Shown piece by piece: positions 19,466 to 28,332 of a DNA stretch of 64,000 bases. The stretch's first letter is position 1. The number at the start of each line of letters is the position of its first letter. Location of the stretch: assembly GCF_014212315.1 (NCBI RefSeq), contig NZ_JACKXE010000001.1:2232001-2296000 (forward strand), given 5' to 3'. A program made the translations under genes and the position numbers. This stretch comes from Nocardioides luti. GTDB taxonomy: Bacteria > Actinomycetota > Actinomycetes > Propionibacteriales > Nocardioidaceae. The notes beneath the pieces are model-generated. The model was not told the origin of the DNA and did no database searches. It saw only the letters and a list, made by a program, of their open reading frames with translations.

Positions 19466-21144
19466 TGCGCGGCCCCCGACAGGACCTCGCGACGGCGGGC
19501 GCGCAGGCGCCGCATCAGGGCGTCGGTCCGGCCGAAGTGGTCGTGCAGGCGGGTGTACTCGGCGAAGAGGTCGTCGTAGAGGCGGACGTTGTCGGGGTCC
19601 GGGACGAACGAGTGGTGGTCGACGCCGCCCATCGCGGCCGCGGCCGCGTGGATGTCGGGGTAGCAGCCGGCGGCCACCGCCGCGTGGATCGCGGAGCCGA
19701 GCGCCGGACCCTGCTGCGAGCGGATCGTCGAGATCGGCATCCCGAGCACGTCGGCGTAGACCTGCATGAGGAAGGAGTTGCCCGCCAGGCCGCCGGCGAC
19801 CACGAACTCCGAGACCGGGAGGCCGGAGGCCCGGAAGGTCTCGACGATCGTGCGGGTGCCGAAGGCCGTCGCCTCGATCAGCGCGCGGTAGATCTCCTCG
19901 GGCCGGGTGGCCAGTGTGAGCCCGAGCACCAGGCCGCTGAGCTCGTGGTCGACGAGCACCGAGCGGTTGCCCGAGTGCCAGTCGAGGGCGACCAGGCCGT
20001 GCTCGCCGACCTGCTGGCGCGCGGCGCGCTCGCTGAGCACGTCGTGCAGGCTGACGCCCTCGCGCGCGGCGACGTCGTGGTACTCCGGCGGGACGGCCGA
20101 GGTGACGAACCAGTTGAAGATGTCGCCGACGCCCGACTGGCCGGCCTCGTAGCCCCACAGGCCGGCGGTGATGCCGCCGTCGACGACCCCGCACATGCCG
20201 GGGACGTCGCGCAGGACGTCGGCGTTCATGACGTGGCACGTCGAGGTGCCCATGATCGCGAGCATCTGGCCGGGCGCGGTCGCCTGGGCGGCCGGCGCGG
20301 TGACGTGGGCGTCGACGTTGCCGACGGCCACCGCGATGCCCTCGGGGAGGCCGGTCCAGGCCGCGGCCTCGGCGGTCAGGTGACCGGCGACGGCGGCGAG
20401 CTCGCCGACCTCCTGGTCGAGCTTGTCACCGACGAAGCCGGCGAAGGCGGGGTTCAGCTCGGCGAGGAACTCGCGACCGGGGTAGCTGCCCTCCTGGTAG
20501 ATCCCCTTGTAGCCGGCGCTGCACGCGTTGCGCACGTAGCTCCCGCACAGCTGCCACACGATCCAGTCGGCGGCCTCGACCCATCGGTCCATGGTCGCGT
20601 AGACGGCCGGTGCTTCCTCCAGCACCTGCAGCGCCTTCGCGAACTCCCACTCCGAGGAGATGAGGCCGCCGTACCGGGGGAGCCACGGCTCGCCGCGCTT
20701 GGCCGCCAGGGCGGTGATCCGGTCGGCCTGGCCCTGCGCCGCGTGGTGCTTCCACAGCTTGACGTAGGCGTGCGGCTCGTCGGCCAGCCCGGGCAGCTCG
20801 CACAGCGGCGTCCCGTCCGCCGTGGTCGGGACCATCGTGCAGGCGGTGAAGTCGGTGGCGACGGCGACCACGTCGGCCGGGTCGATGCCGGCGCGGCGGA
20901 CCGCCTCGGGGACGGCGGTGCGCAGCACGGAGACGTAGTCGGCCGGGACCTGCAGCGCCCAGTCCGCCCCGAGCCGACGGCCCGAGGGGAGCGCCTCGCT
21001 GAGGACCGCGTGCTCGTAGTCGTGGGTCGCCGTGCCGAGCTCGGCGCCGTCCGCGACCCGCACCACCACGGCGCGGCCGGACAGGGTGCCGAAGTCGACA
21101 CCCACGACGTACTGACCGACAACGCTCAACGCCGTGCCCCTCAT
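19462..21144 (-). CDS. araB: Ribulokinase
   Basis: 560 residues of the FGGY kinase family: VVGVDFGTLSGRAVVVRV at the N-terminus (ATP phosphate site), DFTACTMVPT, GNVDAHVTAPAA and a C-terminal VVAGGLAGNSFLMQ. It phosphorylates L-ribulose with ATP. ATG 21144 has no strong ribosome site; a TTG at 21129 behind GAGGGG is a possible shorter start. It is the first gene of the operon, directly behind two LacI-type operators. Confidence 0.95.
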   Translation of the reverse strand: MRGTALSVVGQYVVGVDFGTLSGRAVVVRVADGAELGTATHDYEHAVLSEALPSGRRLGADWALQVPADYVSVLRTAVPEAVRRAGIDPADVVAVATDFTACTMVPTTADGTPLCELPGLADEPHAYVKLWKHHAAQGQADRITALAAKRGEPWLPRYGGLISSEWEFAKALQVLEEAPAVYATMDRWVEAADWIVWQLCGSYVRNACSAGYKGIYQEGSYPGREFLAELNPAFAGFVGDKLDQEVGELAAVAGHLTAEAAAWTGLPEGIAVAVGNVDAHVTAPAAQATAPGQMLAIMGTSTCHVMNADVLRDVPGMCGVVDGGITAGLWGYEAGQSGVGDIFNWFVTSAVPPEYHDVAAREGVSLHDVLSERAARQQVGEHGLVALDWHSGNRSVLVDHELSGLVLGLTLATRPEEIYRALIEATAFGTRTIVETFRASGLPVSEFVVAGGLAGNSFLMQVYADVLGMPISTIRSQQGPALGSAIHAAVAAGCYPDIHAAAAAMGGVDHHSFVPDPDNVRLYDDLFAEYTRLHDHFGRTDALMRRLRARRREVLSGAAQ

Positions 21145-21164
21145 CCTGTGACCGCCCTCACGAA

Positions 21165-21197
21165 TGTGAGCGCTAACGTGAAGTGTTAGCGGTCACA
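21165..21197 (-). promoter_or_regulatory. Tandem LacI-family operators before araB
   Basis: Two near-palindromes, TGTGAGCGCTAACG (21165-21178) and TGTTAGCGGTCACA (21184-21197), centred 19 bp apart, about 20 to 50 bp ahead of the araB start. Both match the LacI/GalR pattern built on a central AGCGCT. The LacI-type gene at 21283 is the obvious repressor, with arabinose or a derivative as inducer (inference). Confidence 0.75.
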
Positions 21198-21282
21198 TCG
21201 GATCTGTCAAGACCGGTCTACCCGGCCCCGGGCGATGGGCTCAGCCGGCCGCCCGAGGGGGCGACGCGACCTCCCGGTCGGC

Positions 21283-22308
21283 TCAGCCGGCCGGGACGGC
21301 GCGCCGGGGCGCCGTGGACGCGCGGACGACGAGCGAGGTCGGCACGGGCCGGAAGACGCTGGGCTCCGAGCCGTGGACCAGCTCGGTCACCATCGCCACC
21401 GCCCGCCGGCCCAGCTCCCCGAAGTCCTGACGGACCGTCGTGAGCGGCGGCTGGAAGAAGGGCGCCTCGGGCAGGTCGTCGAAGCCGACGACGCTGACGT
21501 CGCCCGGCACCGAGCGGCCGGCGTCGGCCAGGGCCGCGACCAGCCCGAGCGCCATCTGGTCGTTGGCCGCGAAGACGGCCGTGACGTCGGGCTCGCGGGC
21601 CAGGGCGCGCCCGGCAGCGTGCCCGCTGCGTGCCGACCAGTCCCCCGCCCAGCGCAGCGGCGGCACGGGACGCCCCTGCGCCAGCAGCTCCTCGCGCCAT
21701 CCCCGGACCCGGGCACCGGACTCGGTCCAGTCCGTCGGCCCGGCCACGTGCACCACGGTCTCGTGCCCGAGCTCGAGCAGGTGCCGGGTCGCGAGGCGGG
21801 CGCCCTCCTCGTTGTCGATCGTCACGCAGGAGGTGTCCGTGCGGCCGCCGCCCTCGAGGACCACGACCGGGACGTCGAGCCGCTCGGAGCCCGCCACCCG
21901 CACGGCCGTCTCGTGGGGCACCAGCACCAGGACGGCCTCGACGCCGTGCTGCAGCAGCTCGTGCAGCCGGACCCGGATCGCCTCCTCGGTGATCTCGTGG
22001 ACCGTGCGCACGACCAGGTCGAAGCCTGCGGCCCCGGCCGCCAGGTCGACCGCGAGCAGCGTCTGCTGCGGGCCGAACTGGCCCGAGGCCCAGACCACGA
22101 CGCCGATCAGGCCCGAGCGGCGCGAGGCCAGCAGCCGGGCGGACAGGTTGCGGCGGTAGCCCAGCTCCTCGATCGCCGCACGGACGCGCTGCTCGGTGGC
22201 GGGACGGACACCGGCCATCTCGTTGATCACGCGCGACACGGTCTGGTGGGAGACCCGGGCCCGCAGGGCGACGTCGGCCATGGTGGGCTGGCGACCGCGA
22301 TCAGGCAT
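21283..22308 (-). CDS. LacI-family repressor of the arabinose genes
   Basis: 341 residues. The LacI HTH is at residues 9-30 (TMADVALRARVSHQTVSRVI) with the hinge helix NLSARLLASRRS, and a periplasmic-binding-like ligand domain follows (ARLATRHLLELGHETVVHVAG, TAVFAANDQMALGLVAAL, VVGFDDLPEAPFFQPPLTTV). It lies between the araBDA operon and the GH43 gene and most likely acts on the operators at 21165-21197. The araR name is used for such regulators but identity is inferred. Confidence 0.88.
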   Translation of the reverse strand: MPDRGRQPTMADVALRARVSHQTVSRVINEMAGVRPATEQRVRAAIEELGYRRNLSARLLASRRSGLIGVVVWASGQFGPQQTLLAVDLAAGAAGFDLVVRTVHEITEEAIRVRLHELLQHGVEAVLVLVPHETAVRVAGSERLDVPVVVLEGGGRTDTSCVTIDNEEGARLATRHLLELGHETVVHVAGPTDWTESGARVRGWREELLAQGRPVPPLRWAGDWSARSGHAAGRALAREPDVTAVFAANDQMALGLVAALADAGRSVPGDVSVVGFDDLPEAPFFQPPLTTVRQDFGELGRRAVAMVTELVHGSEPSVFRPVPTSLVVRASTAPRRAVPAG

Positions 22309-22525
22309 GGCGCGATGATAGGGCCGCGCCTGGCCGTGTCCCTACGATTCAGCGGCGCCGTACGACCCGATCCCCCACGGGGAACAGGGTGTTCCTCGGC
22401 TTCGCCGGCGACCGCGGCCCGCGCCGAGGTGATGGCAGGCATCCAGCCGATCGCCTTCCCGACCGGCGCACGCTCCCCCTAGCGTGCGAGGCCCGCCCAC
22501 CGACCCGTCGAGGAGGAGTCCCGTC

Positions 22526-23476
22526 GTGCTCCTGAGCCAGATCCGCATGCGTGACCCGTTCGTCCTGGCCGTGCCCTCGGGAGGGTTCGTGCTCTTCGGC
22601 ACGACGGACGAGAACCTGTGGGGAGGGCCGGCGACCGGGTTCGACTGCTGGACGAGCGACGACCTCGTGACCTGGGACGGCCCCTTCCCCGCCTTCCGGC
22701 CCCCGGCCGGCTTCTGGGCGGACACCCAGTTCTGGGCCCCCGAGGTCGTCGCACACGGTGGTCGGTACGTCATGCTCGCGACGTTCGCGAGCACCGACCC
22801 CGCCGCCGGCCCGCGCGGGGTCCAGGTGCTCGTGTCGGACCAGCCCACCGGACCGTTCCTCCCCTGGAGCGAGGGACCCGTGACGCCTCGGGACGTGCCC
22901 TGCCTGGACGGCACGCTCTTCGTCGACGACGACGGCGTCCCGTGGCTCGTCTACAGCCGGGGAGCCGAGGGCGCACCGGGCGGCCCGCCCGGGATCACGG
23001 ACGGCGAGATGTACGCCCTGCGCCTGGCCGACGACCTCGCCGCGCCCGCCGGCTCGCCCGTGCTGCTGTTCCGGGCGTCGGCCGCCGCGTGGAGCAAGCC
23101 GCTGTGGTTCCCCGAGGGCGTCGAGCCCCCGGAGCAGCTCAACCTGGGCAAGGACCCGCTCTTCACCGACGGCCCCTGCCTCCTCCGCACGGAGGGCGGC
23201 GCCCTGCACATGCTCTGGTCCAGCTTCGGCGAGGAGGGCTACGCCATCGGGGTCGCCACCTCGCCCGACGGGGAGGTCACCGGGCCGTGGCACCAGCGCG
23301 ACGAGCCCCTGTGGGCCCGCAACGGCGGCCACGGCATGGTCTTCACCGACCCGGCCGGCGGCCGGCACCTGGTCTTCCACTGGCCCAACGACACCCCGCA
23401 CGAGCGGGTCGTGATGGTCGACGTCGAGGTCTCCGACGACGGCGTGCGGCTGCTGGGCGACCCGACGGGCGCCTAG
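22526..23476 (+). CDS. Glycoside hydrolase family 43, likely arabinosidase
   Basis: 316 residues, five-bladed propeller type. RMRDPFVL near residue 8 supplies the catalytic-base Asp, DTQFWAPEVV is the typical second blade, CLDGTLFVDDDGVPWLVYS the third, and GKDPLFTDGPCLL follows; the general acid Glu cannot be assigned with certainty. No signal peptide, so it works inside the cell on imported arabino-oligosaccharides. GTG 22526 has a GAGGAGG site. It is divergent from lacI, and its stop overlaps that of the MMPL gene by 3 bp (convergent). Confidence 0.82.
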   Translation: MLLSQIRMRDPFVLAVPSGGFVLFGTTDENLWGGPATGFDCWTSDDLVTWDGPFPAFRPPAGFWADTQFWAPEVVAHGGRYVMLATFASTDPAAGPRGVQVLVSDQPTGPFLPWSEGPVTPRDVPCLDGTLFVDDDGVPWLVYSRGAEGAPGGPPGITDGEMYALRLADDLAAPAGSPVLLFRASAAAWSKPLWFPEGVEPPEQLNLGKDPLFTDGPCLLRTEGGALHMLWSSFGEEGYAIGVATSPDGEVTGPWHQRDEPLWARNGGHGMVFTDPAGGRHLVFHWPNDTPHERVVMVDVEVSDDGVRLLGDPTGA

Positions 23477-25719
23477 ACCCCCGCCCGGACCCCCGCCCGG
23501 ACCGCGTCCCGCTCGGCCGCGAGCCGGCGCAGCAGCGACTCGCCCTCGATGTCGAGGTCGGGGGTGATCCGCTCGAACCAGCGCGGCATCCACCAGATCC
23601 GCTCGCCGACGATCAGCATCAGCGCCGGGACGATCAGCATCCGCACCAGGAACGCGTCCGCCAGGACACCGACGGTCAGCGCGAAGCCGATGGTCTTGAT
23701 GATGACGTCGTCGGTCAGCGCGAAGCCCGCGAAGACGCCCATCATGATCACGGCGGCCGCGGTCACGACCCGGGCGCTGTGCTGGAAGCCCTCGAGCACG
23801 GCCTCGCGCGCCGGCCGGCCGTGCACGTGCGCCTCGCGCATCCGGGTGACGAGGAAGACCTCGTAGTCCATGGCCAGGCCGAACAGGATGCCGGTCAGCA
23901 GCAGCGGCAGGATGAAGACGACCGGGGAGGTGACGTCCAGCCCCAGCAGGCCGTTCAGCCAGCCCCACTGGAAGACCGCCACGGTCGCGCCCAGCGAGAC
24001 CCCCAGCGAGATCACGAAGCCGAGCGCCGCCTTGACCGGCACCCACAGCGAGCGGAACACCGCGATGAGCAGGAAGATCGCGAGGCCGACCACGATGACG
24101 AGGTAGAGCGGGAAGACGTCGAGCAGCTTCTGCGAGATGTCCACCCCGACCGCGGTCTGGCCGGTGACCAGCGCCCGGGCGCCGGTCTCGGCGGGCAGGT
24201 CCGAGAGCCGGGTGCGGATCGTCTCGACCAGGTCCTTGGTCGCGGCGTCGGACGGTCCGCTCACGGGGACCACCGTGACGGTGGCGTACTGCACCGCCTG
24301 CAGCTGTCCCGCCAGCGCCTTCTCGGCGGCGGCGTCCCCCGGCGTGGCAGGAGGTACGACGGCAGCCACGCCGGACCGGATGGTGCCGAGCTCGGCGACG
24401 ACCGCGTCCACCGCGCCGGCGGGGTCGGCGGCGCCCCGGGTGTCCACGACCACGACGAGCGGCCCGTTGGAGCCGGCCCCGAAGCTGTCGGAGATCGCGT
24501 CGAAGGCGACCCGGGCGTCGCTGCCCGCGGTCGCGGTGCCGTTGTCGGGGAGCGCCAGCTCCATCTTCGTGACCGGCAGCGACACGACGGCGGCGAACAG
24601 CAGCCCGCCGACCAGCATCGGCACCTTGAACCGGGCGACCAGCTCGACCCAGCGCCGGCCCGCCGTGCGCCGGTCGTCGCTCTCGGGGTCGCGCTGCCTG
24701 AGGAACCTCAGCCGTCCTCCGGCCACACGTGCACCGGTGAAGCCGAGGAGCGCCGGCAGGAGGGTGAGCGCGATCAGCACCGCGATGACGACGGTGAAGG
24801 CACCGCCGAGGCCCATCTGGGTGAGGAAGCTGATGCCGGTGACCGAGAGCCCCGCCAGGGCGATGACGACGGTGAGCCCGGCGAAGACGACGGCGGAGCC
24901 GGCCGTCCCCACGGCGACGCCGGCCGCCTCGGCGAGCGGCCGTCCGCGGGCGACCTCGCTGCGGTAGCGCGACATGATGAACAGGGCGTAGTCGATCCCC
25001 ACGGCCAGCCCGAGCATCGAGCCCAGGGCGGGCGTCACCGAGCTCAGCGAGACGAAGCCGCTCAGCGTCGTGATGCCGGTGATGCCGATGCCGACGCCCA
25101 GGATGGCCGTGAGCAGCGGCATCCCGGCCGCGACCAGCGAGCCGAAGGTGATCGCCAGCACCAGCAGCGCCACGACGACGCCGATGATCTCGGCGGTCGG
25201 CGGCGCGGTCTCGACGGGCAGCGCGTCACCACCGACGGCGACCTGGAGTCCGCTGCCCTCGGCGGCGGTGCGGACGCCCTCGAGCGCGTCGACGTCACCG
25301 GACGTCAGCTCGACCGACGGCCTGGCGTAGGTGACCACGGCGTACGCCACGGTGCCGTCGGGCGACACGGTGCCGGTCGTGAACGGGTCGGTCACGGACA
25401 CGACGTCCGCGGTCCGGACGCCGGCGAGGGCGGCGGCGACCGCCTTCCGGTTCGGCGCGCTCGTGAGCTGTTCCCCGTCCGGCGCCTCGAAGACGACCTG
25501 CGCCGTCGCGCCGTCGGTCGTCGCCTGCGGCGTGCGCGCCTTGATGAGGTCGAAGGCCTGCGTCGACTCGACCCCCTTCAGGTCGAAGGTGTCCTTGGTC
25601 GGGGCGGACAGGGTCGCTGCGCCCACCCCGCCGAGCAGCAGCAGTCCCACCCAGACCAGGGCGACCAGCCGTCGGTGCACGAAGGACCAGCGGCCGAGCC
25701 GGAAGAGGTGCCACGCCAT
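23473..25719 (-). CDS. MMPL/RND-family exporter
   Basis: 748 residues. Two repeated halves, each with one N-terminal helix, an outer loop and five further helices. The MMPL hallmark GIDYALFIMSRYR (first half) and AMDYEVFLVTRMREAHVHG (second half) carry the Asp-Tyr proton-relay pairs. It exports lipids or hydrophobic compounds by proton-motive force. ATG 25719 fits the conserved W-H-L-F-R-L-G start; an upstream ATG at 25776 would fall in the operator region. It is divergent from the TetR gene, its probable repressor. Confidence 0.9.
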   Translation of the reverse strand: MAWHLFRLGRWSFVHRRLVALVWVGLLLLGGVGAATLSAPTKDTFDLKGVESTQAFDLIKARTPQATTDGATAQVVFEAPDGEQLTSAPNRKAVAAALAGVRTADVVSVTDPFTTGTVSPDGTVAYAVVTYARPSVELTSGDVDALEGVRTAAEGSGLQVAVGGDALPVETAPPTAEIIGVVVALLVLAITFGSLVAAGMPLLTAILGVGIGITGITTLSGFVSLSSVTPALGSMLGLAVGIDYALFIMSRYRSEVARGRPLAEAAGVAVGTAGSAVVFAGLTVVIALAGLSVTGISFLTQMGLGGAFTVVIAVLIALTLLPALLGFTGARVAGGRLRFLRQRDPESDDRRTAGRRWVELVARFKVPMLVGGLLFAAVVSLPVTKMELALPDNGTATAGSDARVAFDAISDSFGAGSNGPLVVVVDTRGAADPAGAVDAVVAELGTIRSGVAAVVPPATPGDAAAEKALAGQLQAVQYATVTVVPVSGPSDAATKDLVETIRTRLSDLPAETGARALVTGQTAVGVDISQKLLDVFPLYLVIVVGLAIFLLIAVFRSLWVPVKAALGFVISLGVSLGATVAVFQWGWLNGLLGLDVTSPVVFILPLLLTGILFGLAMDYEVFLVTRMREAHVHGRPAREAVLEGFQHSARVVTAAAVIMMGVFAGFALTDDVIIKTIGFALTVGVLADAFLVRMLIVPALMLIVGERIWWMPRWFERITPDLDIEGESLLRRLAAERDAVRAGVRAGV

Positions 25720-25784
25720 GGAAGGGCCTTTCGCGAGGGGCCGGACGAGCCCCCCGTGGGCCGTCGACCACGACACTGTAGCCC

Positions 25785-25819
25785 GAAGTGGAAGTCACTT
25801 TCATATTGACAGCGACTGT
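25785..25819. promoter_or_regulatory. Candidate TetR operators in the MMPL/TetR promoter
   Basis: Two inverted repeats lie between the divergent genes: GAAGTGGAAGTCACTTTC (25785-25802) with GTG..CAC symmetry, and ACAGCGACTGT (25809-25819). The second overlaps a TTGACA-like box. On the minus strand TGAAAG, 17 bases, TACAGT forms a plausible MMPL promoter across the first repeat. Confidence 0.55.
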
Positions 25820-25831
25820 TAGGGTCGTCAC

Positions 25832-26446
25832 ATGGGGTTGAGAGAGCGCCACGCCGCGCAGACGCGCGAGCTGATCCTGGGCACCGCGCTGACGCTGTTC
25901 ACGGAGCAGGGCTACGAAGCCACGACCATGGAGGAGATCGCCGAGCGGGCCGACATCGGCACCTCGACGCTGTATCGCTACTTCCCCACCAAGGACCAGC
26001 TGGTCATCGAGCCGCTCGCGCTGCGCGGCCAGATGGCCGCCGAGGTGCGGGCCCGGCCGGCGGACGAGCCGCTCGACCTGGCCCTGGGCCACGCGCTGAC
26101 CGCACTCCTGTCGACCCCGCGGCCCGACACCGAGCGGCTCGACCAGCTCGGCGCGATCATGGCGAGCACCCCGGTCGTCCAGGCCCGGCTCCGCGAGGAG
26201 TTCGAGAAGGAGCGGGTGATGCTCGGCCAGGCGATCGCCGAGCGCCTCGGCCGGCCCGAGGACGACCTGTTCTGCCTGATGACCGCCCGCTTCACCACGT
26301 CCGTGCTCGAGCTGGTCGGCAGCCGCGACTCGGCCGGCGCCGCGGCCGACAACCGGACCGCGATCCACGAGACCCTCGACTTCCTGCGCGACCTGCTCGG
26401 CCGGCTGCACGCCGAGCCCCCCGTGCTGCCGCGGCTGGGGGGCTGA
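25832..26446 (+). CDS. TetR-family repressor
   Basis: 204 residues. The TetR HTH is at ~10-57 (TRELILGTALTLFTEQGYEATTMEEIAERADIG.. STLYRYFPTKDQL), followed by an all-helical ligand domain of the MftR-like class. Divergent to the MMPL exporter with operators between, so it most likely represses the exporter and itself and responds to an exported compound. Confidence 0.9.
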   Translation: MGLRERHAAQTRELILGTALTLFTEQGYEATTMEEIAERADIGTSTLYRYFPTKDQLVIEPLALRGQMAAEVRARPADEPLDLALGHALTALLSTPRPDTERLDQLGAIMASTPVVQARLREEFEKERVMLGQAIAERLGRPEDDLFCLMTARFTTSVLELVGSRDSAGAAADNRTAIHETLDFLRDLLGRLHAEPPVLPRLGG

Positions 26447-26463
26447 GCCGTCCGGAAATGCAC

Positions 26464-26492
26464 GAAGCCGCAGGTCCATGACCTGCGGCTTC
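26464..26492 (+). terminator. Terminator of the TetR gene
   Basis: Perfect 12-bp stem GAAGCCGCAGGT / ACCTGCGGCTTC with a 5-base loop, 17 bp after the TetR stop. It lies just outside the island boundary. Confidence 0.8.
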
Positions 26493-26499
26493 CGTGTCT

Positions 26500-26547
26500 T
26501 GCGCGCCTGTAGGGATTCGAACCCCAAACCTTCTGATCCGTAGTCAG
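26500..26547 (-). repeat. Left att repeat: 3' half of tRNA-Arg(ACG)
   Basis: 48 bp identical to 47103-47150. It covers the complete anticodon arm, variable loop, T arm and 3' acceptor strand of tRNA-Arg, then breaks off; the D arm and 5' acceptor strand are absent, so it is not a functional tRNA. Such truncated copies are the scar left by tyrosine-recombinase integration into a tRNA gene. Confidence 0.92.
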
Positions 26548-26861
26548 CATGGAGGCTTTCGTAACGATCCAGCGGAGTTCATGAGGGCCCCAGATCATGC
26601 TCCGATCGCGACCGGCGAGTCCTGCAGCGTCCACCACCCACCGCGTCGGTGCGACGGTGTCTGTTAGCAGACTGATAGCAGGCCGCCCCCTTGCCGCAGC
26701 TATCGCTCGGCTTCGCCGGAGAACCCGATCCCAGGTCAGATGCCGTTGCTGTCTCTGGGTTGCATGCGCGGTCCATTCGCCTGCCTCGGTGACGTCTAAG
26801 TCTCGAGCGCGTTGAACGCGGGCAGCGAGCCACCCCTCCAAGGACGACCACCGCTTGGGAT
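26548..26861. other. Island left end, no recognisable gene
   Basis: About 310 bp where an integrase gene would usually sit. Reading frames exist on the minus strand but none resembles a recombinase or has a good start; they may be the remnant of a lost gene. The frame containing a DQKVWGSNPYRRA-like string is only a translation of the tRNA repeat. Confidence 0.5.
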
Positions 26862-27233
26862 CTACCGGAGGGAGGTGGACTGCCAGTTCACAACACACCA
26901 CGAGCCGTCGACCTGAGACCACACGATCGTGAAGCGGTTGTGGAGATCGCGCCTCTCGCCCTTGATCTCAGCCTCCATGATCGCGATGCCGCTGAGGAGC
27001 GCCGTGCCATTGAAGGTCCGCACCGTCTCGTCCTCAACCCGGATGGAGAGATACCTGGTTGTGCCTCCACCGATGGACGAGAGGAGGTCCTTCTTCGTGT
27101 CGACCCGGGCCGTCGCGTGGATCCACGTCAGATCGTCGCTGAACAGCTCGCCCAAAAGGTCGACGTCGGCCGCCACCATGGCCTCACGACGTTTCGCGTC
27201 GAGCTCGCGGATGAGGGAAGCGGTGTCTGTCAT
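26862..27233 (-). CDS. NTF2-like (SnoaL/DUF4440-type) protein
   Basis: 123 residues, a single cone-shaped NTF2 fold: AKRREAMVAADVDLLGELFSD, DLTWIHATARVD, ending FTIVWSQVDGSWCVVNWQST. Members bind small hydrophobic molecules; some are isomerases, cyclases or dehydratases. The start has an AGGAG site. Being the outermost gene of a catabolic island, it may process an intermediate, but no catalytic residues can be assigned. Confidence 0.75.
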   Translation of the reverse strand: MTDTASLIRELDAKRREAMVAADVDLLGELFSDDLTWIHATARVDTKKDLLSSIGGGTTRYLSIRVEDETVRTFNGTALLSGIAIMEAEIKGERRDLHNRFTIVWSQVDGSWCVVNWQSTSLR

Positions 27234-27420
27234 CGTGCACTCCTGAACAATTGATGGGCGGTGCCTGGGCGCGTCGGGCGAAGTGCTGTCGGTACGTGCG
27301 GTGGGTCAGCAGTTCGTGCTGGATGAATGACTCAGGTGGAGTCGAGTTGATCTACAGGCAGAGCCACGTGGCTGGTCGGGCAACGCGGTCGGCCTACTCG
27401 GCAGGTCTGAACCGGACTAT

Positions 27421-27448
27421 CGGGTCGTGCGCTTCGGCGAACGACCCG
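27421..27448 (-). terminator. Terminator with UUCG tetraloop
   Basis: 8-bp stem CGGGTCGT/ACGACCCG, one G-A mismatch, then CGC-TTCG-GCG. It is 18 bp past the stop of the 3-hydroxyacyl-CoA dehydrogenase gene and ends that operon. The rest of the 27234-27465 gap shows no gene. Confidence 0.75.
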
Positions 27449-27465
27449 TCCGATCGCTGACGTAG

Positions 27466-28332
27466 TCACGAGTAGGTGTAGAACCCGCGTCCGCTCTTGC
27501 GGCCCAACAGCCCGGCGTCGACCATCCGGGCCAGCAGCGGTGGTGCTGCATAGAGGGGCTCCTTGAATTCCGCGTACAGGGACTCCGCCACCGCTCTCGT
27601 GGTGTCGAGCCCGATCAGGTCAGCCAAGGCGAGCGGGCCCTGCGGGTGCGCGGCGCCCTGGACCAGGCCTTGGTCGATGTCCTCGGCGGACGCGAAGCCA
27701 GACTCGAACATCCGGATCGCGGACAGGATGAACGGAATGAGCAGCGCGTTCACCACGAATCCAGCCCGGTCCTGGCAGTCGATGGCGTGCTTGTGCAGCG
27801 ACTGCTCCACCCAGGCCCGCGAGCGTGCCGTGGTGTCCGCCGACGTCAGAAGCGACGGGACCAGCTCGACCAGCCCGAGCACCGGCACAGGATTGAAGAA
27901 GTGGATCCCGATCACATGGGCCGGGCGGGAGGTGGCGACACCTAATTTCATGATGGGGATTGAGGAGGTGTTACTGGCCAGGATCGCGTCGGGCGCTAGA
28001 ACGATCGCGTCCAGCCGGCGGAACAGCTCAACCTTGGTTGCCTCGTCCTCGACGATCGCCTCGACAACCACGTCGCGGTCGGCCATCGCGCTCAGGTCGG
28101 TCTCGAACGTGATCCGGGAAAATACCTTGGCAGCGTTGCCGTGAGCCGGGTCGAGTCTGCCCTTGGCCTCGGCACGCTGGAGCGAATGCTCGAGACGCCC
28201 CCGCGCAGCCGTTGCTACCGCCTCCGTGGACTCCACGACCACTACGTCATGTCCGGCGCGGGCGCTGACCTCGGCGATTCCGGTCCCCATCAGGCCGGCA
28301 CCGACGACGCCCACCTTGTGCACGGTGCTCAT
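27466..28332 (-). CDS. 3-hydroxyacyl-CoA (3-hydroxybutyryl-CoA) dehydrogenase
   Basis: 288 residues. NAD-binding GAGLMGTGIAEVSARAG at the N-terminus, SNTSSIPI with the conserved Ser, and HFFNPVPVLGLVELVPS with catalytic His and nearby Glu; the C-terminal domain ends LGRKSGRGFYTYS. It oxidises L-3-hydroxyacyl-CoA to the 3-keto form. Last gene of a coupled trio (CoA-transferase, acyl-CoA dehydrogenase, this gene) with ATGA overlap; consistent with glutaryl-CoA to crotonyl-CoA to 3-hydroxybutyryl-CoA oxidation, although no enoyl-CoA hydratase is present in the island. Confidence 0.93.
   Translation of the reverse strand: MSTVHKVGVVGAGLMGTGIAEVSARAGHDVVVVESTEAVATAARGRLEHSLQRAEAKGRLDPAHGNAAKVFSRITFETDLSAMADRDVVVEAIVEDEATKVELFRRLDAIVLAPDAILASNTSSIPIMKLGVATSRPAHVIGIHFFNPVPVLGLVELVPSLLTSADTTARSRAWVEQSLHKHAIDCQDRAGFVVNALLIPFILSAIRMFESGFASAEDIDQGLVQGAAHPQGPLALADLIGLDTTRAVAESLYAEFKEPLYAAPPLLARMVDAGLLGRKSGRGFYTYS

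Noticed and set aside
26500..26547. Second functional tRNA-Arg
   Set aside because: It lacks the D arm and the 5' acceptor strand, so it is an att remnant.
25978..26922. Minus-strand frame of 314 residues over the left att site
   Set aside because: It runs antisense through the TetR gene and the tRNA repeat; the DQKVWGSNPYRRA string is a tRNA translation artefact.
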